The translations under genes and the position numbers were made by a program. From JAKLDO01 sp035354435 (GTDB lineage: Bacteria; UBP6; UBA1177), in NCBI GenBank assembly GCA_035354435.1, contig DAOQAY010000048.1, forward strand, positions 1-18,397: DNA of 18,397 bases. The letters are read 5' to 3'. Shown one piece after another: positions 1-8,448 of the stretch (position 1 is the stretch's first letter; each line of letters starts with the position of its first letter). The notes beneath the pieces were generated by a model, which saw only the letters and a program-made list of their open reading frames with translations, was not told where the DNA came from and did not search any database.

Positions 1-1665
1 GTGTTCGGCGGACTTGGACTGTTCCTTATGGGAATGAAGTTCATGAGCGACGGTATCCAGAAAGCGGCTGGTGACGGACTCAGAAAAACGCTCGGCTTGC
101 TTACAATTAACCGGTATGTTGCTATTTTTGTCGGTTTTTTTATAACAGCGATAATTCAATCAAGTTCTGCAACAACAGTCATGGTTGTCGGATTTGTAAA
201 TGCCGGAATGATGACACTTGTTCAGGCAATCGGCATTATTCTCGGAGCCAACATAGGAACCACGGCGACAGGCTGGCTGGTTGTTCTTCCAATTGTAAAA
301 TACGGTCTGCCTATAATTGGTGCTGGCGTGGTTTTGAGGTTTATATCAAAAAAGATGACCATAAAATATATTGGGGAAATACTGTTCGGACTTGGCATTC
401 TTTTTCTCGGAATGACAACGATGACTCAGGGATTCGCACCATTACGCAATCATCCCGGATTTATAAGTTTTTTTACTCTGGTAAGCGGATCTGATTATCT
501 TCATATTCTGCTTGGTGTGGCCGTCGGAACTCTTACAACTTTTGTAGTTCAATCCAGCTCTGCCACGATTGGTATTGCAATAGCTCTTGCATCGCAGGGA
601 CTGCTTAATTTTGAAGGAGCGGCATCGCTGGTTCTTGGTGATAACATCGGAACAACAATTACAGCGCTGCTTGCTTCGATCGGTGCCAATTATCATGCAA
701 AAAGAGCTGCGATTGCCCATACATGTTTCAATGTTTTCGGAGTTATTGTAATATTGATTTTCTTTTATCCGTTTATACGCTTTGTTGATTCATTTGTCCC
801 CGGATTGCCGGACATGGTGGATTCAACGGGAGCAAAGCCTAACATTGGTCCTCACATTGCAATGTTTCACTCAATGTTCAACATCACCAATGTGATAGTC
901 TTTTCGTTTTTAATCGGATTTCTGGCAAAAGTTGTAACTTATATAATTCCGGAACCGAAAGTAAAAGAGAAAAAGGGAGCTTTCAGATTTTCTCATATAC
1001 ATTACGGACTGATCGACACTCCTTCTATTGGTATTGCTGAATCGGAAAAAGAGCTGGTCTCAATGGCAAATCAGGTCAAAAAGAATGGTGTAAGGGTTCA
1101 GAAGCTTCTTTCCGGTGAAGAAAAAGGCGAAGAAATATACAAAAAGATCGAAAACAACGAAAATCTGATCGACGAATATAGGAAAATGATTACATCTTTT
1201 CTTCTTTCCCTTTCTCAGAAAAGTTTGTCGGAAAAAGATTCCCATGTTGTTGGAAATTACATTACTGCCGCCGCCAATCTGGAAAAATTCGGAGATTATC
1301 TTGTAAATATTACAATCCAGTATAGAAATTTCATTAACAACGGACTTGTTCTTTCATCTCAGGGAAAAGCTGAAATTACAAGACTGACAGCAAGAATAAT
1401 GGATTATTACGAAAGAGCGGTTAAAGCTCTTGAAGGAGACCTTGTGAACATAGATGATTTTCTCAAAAAAGCTGAAGCTGAGAAAAAAGATATCAAAAAA
1501 GAGATCAGAGAAATCAAATTCGCTCATTTTAACAGATTAAAAGAGGGAACCTGCAAAGAAGATGCATCTCTCGCCTTTGTTGAAATGCTTACCAACCTTG
1601 ACGGAATGACTTCTCAGGTTCACAATATTGCAGAAATAAGCAGCGGACAGAAATTCTGGAACTAA
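1..1665 (+). CDS. Na/phosphate cotransporter with PhoU-like C-terminal domain (5' end cut by window)
   Basis: Inner-membrane sodium-dependent phosphate importer/exporter of the NptA/YjbB (PNaS) type. The visible 554 residues show the family's two inverted-repeat signatures: QSSSATT at about 53-59 followed by GANIGTT at 82-88, and QSSSATI at 184-190 followed by GDNIGTT at 213-219. Each lies among hydrophobic helices that fill residues 1 to about 320. From about 340 to the end the protein is charged and helical, like the cytoplasmic PhoU-like domain often fused to these carriers. The first base of the window is a GTG in frame, but family members usually carry some residues before the GGLGLFLxGMK stretch seen here at once, so the true start probably lies upstream. 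It converges on cca and the two stop codons overlap by 4 bases. Family assignment is firm; transport direction is not known. Confidence 0.9.
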   Translation: MFGGLGLFLMGMKFMSDGIQKAAGDGLRKTLGLLTINRYVAIFVGFFITAIIQSSSATTVMVVGFVNAGMMTLVQAIGIILGANIGTTATGWLVVLPIVKYGLPIIGAGVVLRFISKKMTIKYIGEILFGLGILFLGMTTMTQGFAPLRNHPGFISFFTLVSGSDYLHILLGVAVGTLTTFVVQSSSATIGIAIALASQGLLNFEGAASLVLGDNIGTTITALLASIGANYHAKRAAIAHTCFNVFGVIVILIFFYPFIRFVDSFVPGLPDMVDSTGAKPNIGPHIAMFHSMFNITNVIVFSFLIGFLAKVVTYIIPEPKVKEKKGAFRFSHIHYGLIDTPSIGIAESEKELVSMANQVKKNGVRVQKLLSGEEKGEEIYKKIENNENLIDEYRKMITSFLLSLSQKSLSEKDSHVVGNYITAAANLEKFGDYLVNITIQYRNFINNGLVLSSQGKAEITRLTARIMDYYERAVKALEGDLVNIDDFLKKAEAEKKDIKKEIREIKFAHFNRLKEGTCKEDASLAFVEMLTNLDGMTSQVHNIAEISSGQKFWN

Positions 1666-2858
1666 ACAGACCTCGACAGTTCTTTATATTTTTCAATCTT
1701 TATCTGCATAAGTTTTTCAGAACTTTTTTTACCGAGATCCCGCCATTGTTCAGGCAGTTTCATTTCAAGTGCCGGAGTTATTTTCTCAATAAACCGGGCT
1801 ATATTTTCAGGATATGTGCCTGAATCGGCATAAAGTATCTGCAAAAAACCGGCGATTCCGCCCGAAGGGAAGCCGTTAATATCTTTCAGCATGTTCAAAA
1901 CTTTTGCAGGTCTCATCTCCATTATTTTCGGCAGCATCATGTGATATTTTGCAGACATAAGAGCCGCTTTCTTAAATTGATTCGGAATCTTAATCTTTTT
2001 ACAAAATTCTTTTACAGCCCTCTCCCCTGCTTTGTCGTGACCGTAATGATGCGGATAAATTTCTTTTTCCGTCAAACCTTTTCCGAGATCGTGGCAAAGC
2101 ACTGCAAAATTCAATACCGGATCTGCTGTTTGGGAATGATCCGACAATCTGTCAAGAGCTTTCATTGTGTGATCAAACGCATCTTTATCATCAGGGTGAT
2201 ATTTCTCCGGACCGGCAGGAACACCTGAAAGTTTAGCGATTTCAGGAAAATGGATATCAAGAAGATCGCAATAGTTTAAAACATTAAAAAACCTTGAGGC
2301 TTTTTTTGAAGAAAGCGCTTTCAAACATTCCATCCACACCCTTTCTTCAGACAGAAAATTCAGCTCACTCTTTAAACTTCTCATCAATTCAAGCGTTTTG
2401 GGATCTATCTTGAAATCATGGAATCTGGCTGCAAATCTGGCGACACGATAAACCCTGAGAGGATCTTCCGTAAAAGCATTCGAAACATGAACTATTCTTT
2501 TATCGTTGAGATCTTTTATCCCGTTGTAAGGGTCTGTTATCTCTCCTGTTTCAACATTTATAGCAATAGCGTTTATTGTGATATCCCGTCTTAAAAGATC
2601 TTCTTCAATTGTGATCTCAGGATTTGATTCCACTTCAAAACCGGTGTATCCTGAAGAAATTTTCCGTTCTTTCCTTGCAAAAGCATATTCTTTTCCGTCA
2701 ACAGAAAACACCGGAAAACTCTTTCCGATCCGTTTTGCATTAGGAAATTTAAGGATAAACTCTTCAATAGTGGCGTTTACGACAACAAAATCGCTGTCTG
2801 ACGGATTAATTCCAAGCAGTTCATCCCTGACAGACCCCCCTACCTGAAAAATGAGCAT
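1662..2858 (-). CDS. cca: CCA tRNA nucleotidyltransferase with HD domain
   Basis: Class II nucleotidyltransferase that adds or repairs the 3' CCA end of tRNAs in the cytoplasm. The 398 residues follow the E. coli Cca layout closely (that protein is about 412 aa). GGSVRD is at 7-12, the catalytic DSD (D21, D23) at 21-23, RRDITINA at 90-97, EDPLRVYRVARFAARF at 131-146, and an HD phosphohydrolase-type region with HPDD at 221-224 and HDLGKG at 256-261. A-adding and poly(A) polymerase relatives share the N-terminal motifs, but the HD part and whole-length similarity favour a complete CCA enzyme. The ATG directly follows the sppA stop codon (TAA then ATG) with no spacer and only a weak purine-rich leader, so translation is probably coupled to sppA. 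Its 3' end overlaps the convergent transporter gene. Confidence 0.93.
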   Translation of the reverse strand: MLIFQVGGSVRDELLGINPSDSDFVVVNATIEEFILKFPNAKRIGKSFPVFSVDGKEYAFARKERKISSGYTGFEVESNPEITIEEDLLRRDITINAIAINVETGEITDPYNGIKDLNDKRIVHVSNAFTEDPLRVYRVARFAARFHDFKIDPKTLELMRSLKSELNFLSEERVWMECLKALSSKKASRFFNVLNYCDLLDIHFPEIAKLSGVPAGPEKYHPDDKDAFDHTMKALDRLSDHSQTADPVLNFAVLCHDLGKGLTEKEIYPHHYGHDKAGERAVKEFCKKIKIPNQFKKAALMSAKYHMMLPKIMEMRPAKVLNMLKDINGFPSGGIAGFLQILYADSGTYPENIARFIEKITPALEMKLPEQWRDLGKKSSEKLMQIKIEKYKELSRSV

Positions 2859-4643
2859 TTATCTTATTTCCGTATCGTTTCTCAGCTGAAAGTTTTCGTT
2901 TTCCTGATTTAAAAATTCCCTTTCAGCAAAATTGACCGTTCTTACCATCATATTCAATGTGCCGGCAAGACTCTCCATCCATCTGGCGAAACCTGAAGAA
3001 TCGTCATCCCTTCCAAGTATCATTTCCCATATCTTGTCTGATTCCGGATACTTAACAACTTTAAGTTCTTTACCCATGCCTATTTTTGAATTCATATAAT
3101 CGAGAGTTTCCATAAATCCGCCAACTTCATCTACCAGGCCCCTTTCCTTTGCCTGAGCACCGGTCCAGACTCTTCCCTTTGCATTTTTCTCAAGTGCATC
3201 ATATTCCATTTTTCTTCCATCTGCCGCTCTTTGAACAAAAGTCTTATAAATGCTGTCCAGCGAATTTTCCACATATACTTTCTGATCTTCTTCGAGTCTG
3301 GTCAGAGATGAAAAAATGTCTGTGTTCTTTCCAGTTGAAACCGTATCAAATGTTATTCCCAGTTTTTTAAAGAACTCTCTGGTATACATTTTACCAAGAA
3401 CAACACCGATGGATCCAGTAATTGTGCTATGGTCAGCAAAGATCTTCTGTGCCGGCATTGAAACATAATATCCACCCGAAGCGGCAACAGTACCCATTGA
3501 AATTACTAACGGTTTTTTATTTTCATCAGACATTTTCTTTATCTGGTTCCAGATCGTTTCAGAAGCTACAACAGATCCTCCGGGTGAATTAACCCTTATG
3601 ATAATTCCCTTTATATCTTCATCCTTTTCGGCTTTTTTCAACATCGAAAGAACCGTTTCCGATCCGCTTGACTGTGGATATCCGGAAGGTCCGAAATCAC
3701 TATTCCCGCGATGAATTGATCCCGGAAGTTCGATAAGCGCTATTTTACCTTCTTTTTCTATGCCGAAATCCATCGGCTGAAGATTTTTATAACTGCCTGC
3801 CGATATTACTTTTTCAAAATTTGTCGTTTTTTTCAATTCCGCAAATGCGTCATCCTTGAAAATGACTCCGTCGATCAATTTTTTTTCTATAGCCTTGTCA
3901 GATGGAAGAGCAAAAGAATCTGCAATCTCTTTTACTGAATCAACTGAGATCTGCCTTGACAGAGCAACTTCTTCAACGATCTTTTGAAAAATTGAATTTA
4001 TAAGGGCTTCTGAAGATTCCTTGTGCTCTGGTGTATATTTATCTTCAGAGAACATATTCCAGTAGGTTTTATATTCCTTTCTTTTTGAGCCGATCGGTTC
4101 AATATTCAGCTTTTCGAGAGTACCTTTAAAAAAGATCGATTCAGAACTTAAACCGTTAAACCCCACCATGCCGGAAGGCTGCGTAAATATCTTATCAAAC
4201 GCTGTTGCCAGATAATAATTTTTTGTTCCGTTTGTTATTTCTCCGAAACTGTCACCCCAGCAGTATGCCGGTTTTCCGGATTTCCTGAATTTAATTATTT
4301 CATTCCTAAGTTCCTCAATTTGCGCATAACTGAGATCAACTTGAGACAAGTCTGCAAAAATACCCAGTATTTTCTGATCAGTAGCTGCATTTTTTATTAA
4401 TAGGAGTGCATCAATGAGAGAAACTTTTTTGCTTAAGAAACTGTCAAAAAAGTAAAACCCGCCATCAGCATTGACATCTCCTGTGACCATTGACATGTTC
4501 AAATTTAAAACTGATTTTTCTTCAACCTCGTCTTTCATTTCCGAAAGCGATTTAATTATCAGAACCGCACAAACAATAATAATAGTCGTTAAAATTCCGA
4601 TAGTTACAAAAAATCTAACAAAAAGTTTTTTAATAAATTCCAT
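2859..4643 (-). CDS. sppA: Signal peptide peptidase SppA, long (67 kDa-type) form
   Basis: Membrane-anchored serine/lysine protease that degrades cleaved signal peptides (594 aa; E. coli SppA is 618). A hydrophobic segment at about 11-30 anchors the N-terminus. Two tandem ClpP/crotonase-like halves follow. In the first half, EYKTYWNMF carries K192, aligning with the general-base lysine of E. coli SppA (K209). In the second half, VNSPGGSV at 351-358 is the oxyanion-type loop and MGTVAASGGYY at 383-393 contains the nucleophile S389 (E. coli S409). Both catalytic residues are present. The ATG directly follows the recF TAG, and a GAGGAG ribosome site lies inside the recF end about 9 bases upstream. 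Tight packing with recF and cca implies one operon, although no functional link to recombination is known. Confidence 0.93.
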   Translation of the reverse strand: MEFIKKLFVRFFVTIGILTTIIIVCAVLIIKSLSEMKDEVEEKSVLNLNMSMVTGDVNADGGFYFFDSFLSKKVSLIDALLLIKNAATDQKILGIFADLSQVDLSYAQIEELRNEIIKFRKSGKPAYCWGDSFGEITNGTKNYYLATAFDKIFTQPSGMVGFNGLSSESIFFKGTLEKLNIEPIGSKRKEYKTYWNMFSEDKYTPEHKESSEALINSIFQKIVEEVALSRQISVDSVKEIADSFALPSDKAIEKKLIDGVIFKDDAFAELKKTTNFEKVISAGSYKNLQPMDFGIEKEGKIALIELPGSIHRGNSDFGPSGYPQSSGSETVLSMLKKAEKDEDIKGIIIRVNSPGGSVVASETIWNQIKKMSDENKKPLVISMGTVAASGGYYVSMPAQKIFADHSTITGSIGVVLGKMYTREFFKKLGITFDTVSTGKNTDIFSSLTRLEEDQKVYVENSLDSIYKTFVQRAADGRKMEYDALEKNAKGRVWTGAQAKERGLVDEVGGFMETLDYMNSKIGMGKELKVVKYPESDKIWEMILGRDDDSSGFARWMESLAGTLNMMVRTVNFAEREFLNQENENFQLRNDTEIR

Positions 4644-5681
4644 CTAATTATCTCCTCTAACTATATTTTGAAACAATATCTCCTTAAAATCACAGGTTGT
4701 TTCTGTGGCGCTTGTCATTATAACCTGATTTTTCATTTCAACTATTTTTTTAAAAAGTATTTTCTTTCGTCCCTTATCAAGAAACACAAAAAGATCATCA
4801 ATAAAGAAAACAGGAAAAAGTTCCTTTTTTGAATAAAGGCTTAATTCCGCCATTTTCAATATCAGTGAAATAAGATACGACTCACCCATCGAAGCCCCGG
4901 TTCTTGATTCACCAAGTTCAGTTTTAACAACTATTGTATCCAGATGCGGTCCGTATAAAGCATATCCTTTCTCTATTTCTTTTCCGATTTTCAATTTGAG
5001 TTTCTCTTCTACCTCGTCATCAACCGGGCTTGAAATCACAAGCTCAAGTTCCGGAAATATGTCGCTGTTGTATATTTTAAACTCATTATTTATTCTTTCA
5101 CAAGCACTTTTTCTGCTTTCTCTTATTTTTTTAATTAATGAAACTGCCGCCTTATTCAAATAGGATACCGTTCTGCTGTCACCTTTTTTAAGCATAATGT
5201 TCTTCTGTTTGATATATCGGTTATATTCAACAAAATCATCAAAATAGCTGTTATTTTCCATAAAACAGATCTTATCAATAAAATCTCTCCTTTTTTTTGG
5301 ACCGCCTTGTATTATTTCCATATCTTCCGGTGTGTGAACAACTGGAAAAACAATATTCATCAGATCTTTTCGAGAAGCATTATTTCCGTCAATCAGTATT
5401 TTTCTCTGACCGGATTCATCAAAACCTATAGAAAGTTCTCTTTTATAACCCGAAAAATCAACTGCATCAGACTTTACAAAAAAGAATTTTTTATCTTTAT
5501 TTATCAGTTCCTTTATATTTGATGTCCTGAATGATTTTCCTGTAAAAGAAAAATATGCCGCTTCAATGATAGATGTTTTTCCAGATCCGTTTATTCCGTT
5601 AAGAACAGTTTTATTCTCAAAAAAAAAATCTCTGTTATTAAGATTTCTGAAGTTTTTAATTAAAATGTGTGACAGTTTCAT
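4644..5681 (-). CDS. recF: DNA replication/repair protein RecF
   Basis: ABC/SMC-type ATPase that loads RecA at gaps with RecOR. Protein is 345 aa from ATG 5681; a TTG immediately before it (5684) could also start. NFRN near the N-terminus, Walker A GINGSGKT around 29-36, IIQGGPKKRRDFIDK and YIKQKNIMLKKG in the middle, and Walker B FFIDDLFVFLD near the end match RecF. The signature motif reads ASMGES, a looser version of the usual SxGQ/E form, and the conserved GPHRDD segment reads GPHLDT, so this is a divergent and slightly short RecF. It sits downstream of dnaN, as in many bacteria, 9 bases after the dnaN stop. AAGGA in the dnaN end may serve as ribosome site. A run of ten T residues in the coding strand lies near the 5' end (5619-5628). 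Confidence 0.92.
   Translation of the reverse strand: MKLSHILIKNFRNLNNRDFFFENKTVLNGINGSGKTSIIEAAYFSFTGKSFRTSNIKELINKDKKFFFVKSDAVDFSGYKRELSIGFDESGQRKILIDGNNASRKDLMNIVFPVVHTPEDMEIIQGGPKKRRDFIDKICFMENNSYFDDFVEYNRYIKQKNIMLKKGDSRTVSYLNKAAVSLIKKIRESRKSACERINNEFKIYNSDIFPELELVISSPVDDEVEEKLKLKIGKEIEKGYALYGPHLDTIVVKTELGESRTGASMGESYLISLILKMAELSLYSKKELFPVFFIDDLFVFLDKGRKKILFKKIVEMKNQVIMTSATETTCDFKEILFQNIVRGDN
5619..5628 (-). repeat. T10 homopolymer inside recF 5' region
   Basis: The + strand has ten consecutive A residues, read as T10 in recF where they encode three Phe codons in an Asp-Phe-Phe-Phe-Glu context. It is the longest homopolymer I noticed in the window. Slippage by one base here would frameshift recF near its start. 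The frame is intact in this sequence. Confidence 0.9.
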
Positions 5682-5690
5682 CAAATATGA

Positions 5691-6833
5691 CTACATCCTT
5701 AAAGGCATTACCATATGTACATAGTAAAAATTATCAGTCTCTTCCTTGATTGTAAGCGGTTTAAGACCTTCTTCAACAATAATAGACACCTGCTGTTTGT
5801 CCAGAACAGAAAGAACATCTAGCAGATATCTTGCATTTATACCGACACTTTTATCAATATCGAATGGTTTTTCAACAAGTATTTCATCATTTGAATTTCC
5901 ACCAAAATTGGAATTTGCAGTCATACTCAGAACAGATCCTTTAAAATCAAATTTTGTCGCCCATATTTTTTCTTCTGAATTCAATGCTATAACTCTCTTA
6001 ACACCGTCAACAAGTTCTTTCCTGTTTATCATTGATGTGTCCTTTGAATCTATTGAAGCATATCCACCTATAACTGTTCTGTAATTTGGAAATTCATTTT
6101 TAAGAAGTCTTGATATAAAGACCACATTATTTCCTGTAATGAACATTTTATCATCATCAATATTAACTTCGGCTTTTTCAGTTTCTGCGAATATTTTTGA
6201 AAGTTCTGCAAAATTTCTACCTGATATGACAATACCTTTTTCTATTCCTTCAATATCAAGATCAAAATTTTTAAGAGTTAAAACAGAAATTCTATGTATA
6301 TCAGTTGTAACCATCTCGACAACATTTTTATCACCATCTTTGACTTTTATTATAAGAACACCTGAATATGCCTTATTTACATTATGTTCGGTCATTGAAA
6401 ATTGAAGCTTTTTAAAAGAATTTATCAATCTTCCTATTTCCATCTGAAAAGAAGGTTTTTTTGTTACAGGTATTGACGGAAAATCGTTTGCATCTGCACA
6501 AGGAACGGTATATTTTGATTTTTCTGCAGTAATATCAAGTATATTTGAAGAAGTATCATATTTAAAAAATATATTTTCACCTCTTGCTACTTTACAAATA
6601 TCATGAATATATTTTGCCGGTACTGCAATTTTACCTTCATCAACCGGATCTGACAGAATTATTTTTGATAAAACTGTTGTCTCGAGATTTGTTGCATTAA
6701 GAGTACATTCATTTCCTTTAAACTTAAAAAGAACATGACCCAGAATAGGCATGGCATGTTTTTTTTCAATTGATGAACTGCAATGATCGAGAGCTTTTAA
6801 TAACTCTTCTCTTTTGAATGTTAATTTAATCAT
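5691..6833 (-). CDS. dnaN: DNA polymerase III beta subunit (sliding clamp)
   Basis: Ring-shaped processivity clamp that tethers replicative and repair polymerases to DNA. From ATG 6833 it is 380 aa, the usual length for three clamp folds of about 120 residues each. The N-terminus (MIKLTFKREELLKAL, then AMPILGHVL near residue 27) and the C-terminal MVMPLRM match the family; bacterial clamps normally end in a VMPMRL-like sequence. The frame stays open to 6899, but the extra 22 residues are hydrophobic and unlike any clamp, whereas ATG 6833 has a GGAG ribosome site 7 bases upstream, so the shorter start is chosen. It follows dnaA with a 172-base AT-rich gap and precedes recF by 9 bases, the common dnaA-dnaN-recF order. 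Confidence 0.97.
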   Translation of the reverse strand: MIKLTFKREELLKALDHCSSSIEKKHAMPILGHVLFKFKGNECTLNATNLETTVLSKIILSDPVDEGKIAVPAKYIHDICKVARGENIFFKYDTSSNILDITAEKSKYTVPCADANDFPSIPVTKKPSFQMEIGRLINSFKKLQFSMTEHNVNKAYSGVLIIKVKDGDKNVVEMVTTDIHRISVLTLKNFDLDIEGIEKGIVISGRNFAELSKIFAETEKAEVNIDDDKMFITGNNVVFISRLLKNEFPNYRTVIGGYASIDSKDTSMINRKELVDGVKRVIALNSEEKIWATKFDFKGSVLSMTANSNFGGNSNDEILVEKPFDIDKSVGINARYLLDVLSVLDKQQVSIIVEEGLKPLTIKEETDNFYYVHMVMPLRM

Positions 6834-7005
6834 AAGAATACTCCATAGATAAGAATATATAATAATAAGCTTGAAAAAATGTTTACAACTAAAAAACAAC
6901 TAGTAAAAACAACGACAAAGCCTTCTATATTTTGTGAATAATAATGTTGATATACTGTAGAGAGATCAATTAACATTTTTCTAACACCATAAATTTTAAC
7001 ATTTG
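6834..7005. other. dnaA-dnaN intergenic region, AT-rich, possible origin or regulatory element
   Basis: A 172-base noncoding stretch with very low G+C. It contains a consensus DnaA box (6933-6941), two copies of TTAACATTT (6970-6978 and 6996-7004), and an inverted AATGTTGA copy near 6944-6951. A possible dnaN promoter on the minus strand is TTGTAA (6883-6888) with TATTAT (6859-6864) at 18-base spacing, which is weak. This layout suits autoregulated dnaN transcription or part of a replication origin, but a single strong box is thin evidence for an origin. Confidence 0.45.
6933..6941 (-). promoter_or_regulatory. DnaA box (TTATTCACA)
   Basis: The minus strand reads TTATTCACA, a full match to the TTATNCACA DnaA-box consensus, in the noncoding gap between dnaA and dnaN. 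Two poorer relatives lie near the dnaA start: TTTTCCACA at 8337-8345 (8 of 9 to TTATCCACA, but within the start codons) and TTATCCCCT at 8383-8391 (7 of 9). Binding by DnaA is inferred from sequence alone. Confidence 0.6.
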
Positions 7006-8346
7006 TTATATATTTTTTTTAGATTCATCTATTTCTCTTTCTAACTTATCGACAATCTTCTTAATATTCATATCTTCACTCATAAGCTGCTCTATTTTTG
7101 ATATTGAAGATATTACAGTTGCGTGATTTCTTCCTCCAAAAATATTTCCTATTTCCTTTAAGGTTATAGTAGAATATTTTTTTATAAGATACATTGATAT
7201 CTGTCTACTTAAAGATATCTGTTTACTTCTTTTGTTTGAAAGAATATCTGAGTATTTAACATGCAGATTTGTTGATGTGAGTTTTATTATTTCATCAACA
7301 CCGACAGATCCTTTCTTTTTGATTGTGTCTTTAAGTATGTCTTCAGCAAAAGATTTAAAAATTTTATCTATACCCATCAATTCTGAAGATATTTGCAGAG
7401 TTTTTAAAGCTCCTTCTATTTCACGAACATTATTCTTTAAATTTGCTGCAACAAACCTTGCTGTTTCATCATCAATATTTATCTTATATAACTCAGATTT
7501 TTTCATAACAATAGCAAGTCTTGTTTCAAATTCCGGTGGTTTTATATCAAGAGAAACACCCATTATAAATCTGCTTCTTAAACGATCATCAATATCTTTT
7601 ATTTCAGAAATATATCTATCTGAAGTAAGAACTATCTGTTTGCCGGCCTCATAAAAAGTATTAAAAATGTAGAAAAACTCTTCTTGAGTGCTGTTCTTTT
7701 TTGATAAAAATTGAATATCATCAACAAGAAGGACATCATTTGTTAATATGTTAGATCTAAATTTATTCATTGTACCAGAAGACAAAGCCGCAACATAATC
7801 AACAAGAAGCTGGTTAGCCGTTGTATAATAAACAGACTGGTTTTTGTGTGTCAGAACATAATTCCCTATCGCCTGAATAATATGCGTTTTTCCAAGACCT
7901 GAGTCGCCATAAACAAAGAACGGATTATAATTTATACCAGGGTTTTTAGCTATTCCCATTGCTGCGGCGAAAACAGTCTGATTTGAAGGTCCGGACACAA
8001 AATTGTCAAAGGTAAACTCCTTCATCATGGAAATTTCCTTTTTTGCAGCACGGTCGGATTCTCTTGAACTGTTTGAAAAAGGCAGTGTGGGTTGAATTTC
8101 TTCTTCTACATCGTTTTGTCTGATGATAAAAGTGACAATAGTCGTATCGTCAAAAAGATGAGATGCTATTTTTTTGATCTGGTTTAACCATCCGTTTTTA
8201 TCAAGAACATGTAATATCTGTTCACTGGGAGCTCCAACTACGATTTCTTCTCTGCTCTCTTTAACAACAAAAAGCGGTCTTATAAAAGCATTTATTATGC
8301 CATCGCTATTTGATTTCTTCAACTCTTCAACGATTTTTTTCCACAT
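7006..8346 (-). CDS. dnaA: Chromosomal replication initiator protein DnaA
   Basis: AAA+ ATPase that binds DnaA boxes and melts the origin (446 aa, normal length). Domain I is at about 1-80 and a short polar linker at 81-108. The AAA+ core starts at FTFDNFVSGPSN (111-122), with Walker A GDSGLGKT (147-154), Walker B LLVDDIQFL (206-214), sensor-1 VLTSD (239-243) and the arginine-finger box RLRSRF (255-260). The DNA-binding domain carries the signature GGRNHATV at 404-411. The ATG has AAAGG 8 bases upstream. The gene stands apart from its neighbours, with about 100 noncoding bases before it and 172 after it. I found no convincing sigma70 promoter for it. Confidence 0.98.
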   Translation of the reverse strand: MWKKIVEELKKSNSDGIINAFIRPLFVVKESREEIVVGAPSEQILHVLDKNGWLNQIKKIASHLFDDTTIVTFIIRQNDVEEEIQPTLPFSNSSRESDRAAKKEISMMKEFTFDNFVSGPSNQTVFAAAMGIAKNPGINYNPFFVYGDSGLGKTHIIQAIGNYVLTHKNQSVYYTTANQLLVDYVAALSSGTMNKFRSNILTNDVLLVDDIQFLSKKNSTQEEFFYIFNTFYEAGKQIVLTSDRYISEIKDIDDRLRSRFIMGVSLDIKPPEFETRLAIVMKKSELYKINIDDETARFVAANLKNNVREIEGALKTLQISSELMGIDKIFKSFAEDILKDTIKKKGSVGVDEIIKLTSTNLHVKYSDILSNKRSKQISLSRQISMYLIKKYSTITLKEIGNIFGGRNHATVISSISKIEQLMSEDMNIKKIVDKLEREIDESKKNI

Positions 8347-8448
8347 TTAAACAACCTTTCTTTTCAAGAGAAGCAAACAATGTTATCCCCTTTAATATTT
8401 ACTGTTTCATTAACATACTTTTCTAGAAAAAATTCAACATTTTTCTTA
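8347..8448. other. Upstream region of dnaA with palindrome and repeats
   Basis: This 102-base AT-rich noncoding gap lies between the trmN-like gene and dnaA. It holds a perfect 12-base palindrome TTTTCTAGAAAA (8419-8430). It also carries TTAACATACTTTTCT (8410-8424) and AACATTTTTCT (8436-8446), which resemble repeats on the other side of dnaA, and a weak DnaA-box-like TTATCCCCT (8383-8391). Hand-counted strand composition changes at about this point, so it is a candidate origin component or dnaA operator. Confidence 0.4.

Noticed and set aside
6834..6899. N-terminal extension of dnaN to 6899
   Set aside because: The added 22 residues are hydrophobic and unlike sliding clamps, whereas ATG 6833 has a GGAG ribosome site and starts at the conserved MIKLTF.
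7232..7654. + strand open frame of 140 codons within dnaA
   Set aside because: It is the opposite-strand shadow of the DnaA AAA+ and DNA-binding regions, with a Ser/Ile/Phe-rich product that looks like reversed coding sequence.
8337..8345. TTTTCCACA, an 8/9 DnaA-box match at the dnaA start
   Set aside because: The bases are the first codons of DnaA (Met-Trp-Lys), so coding constraint explains them; the same 9-mer also occurs inside sppA near 3268.
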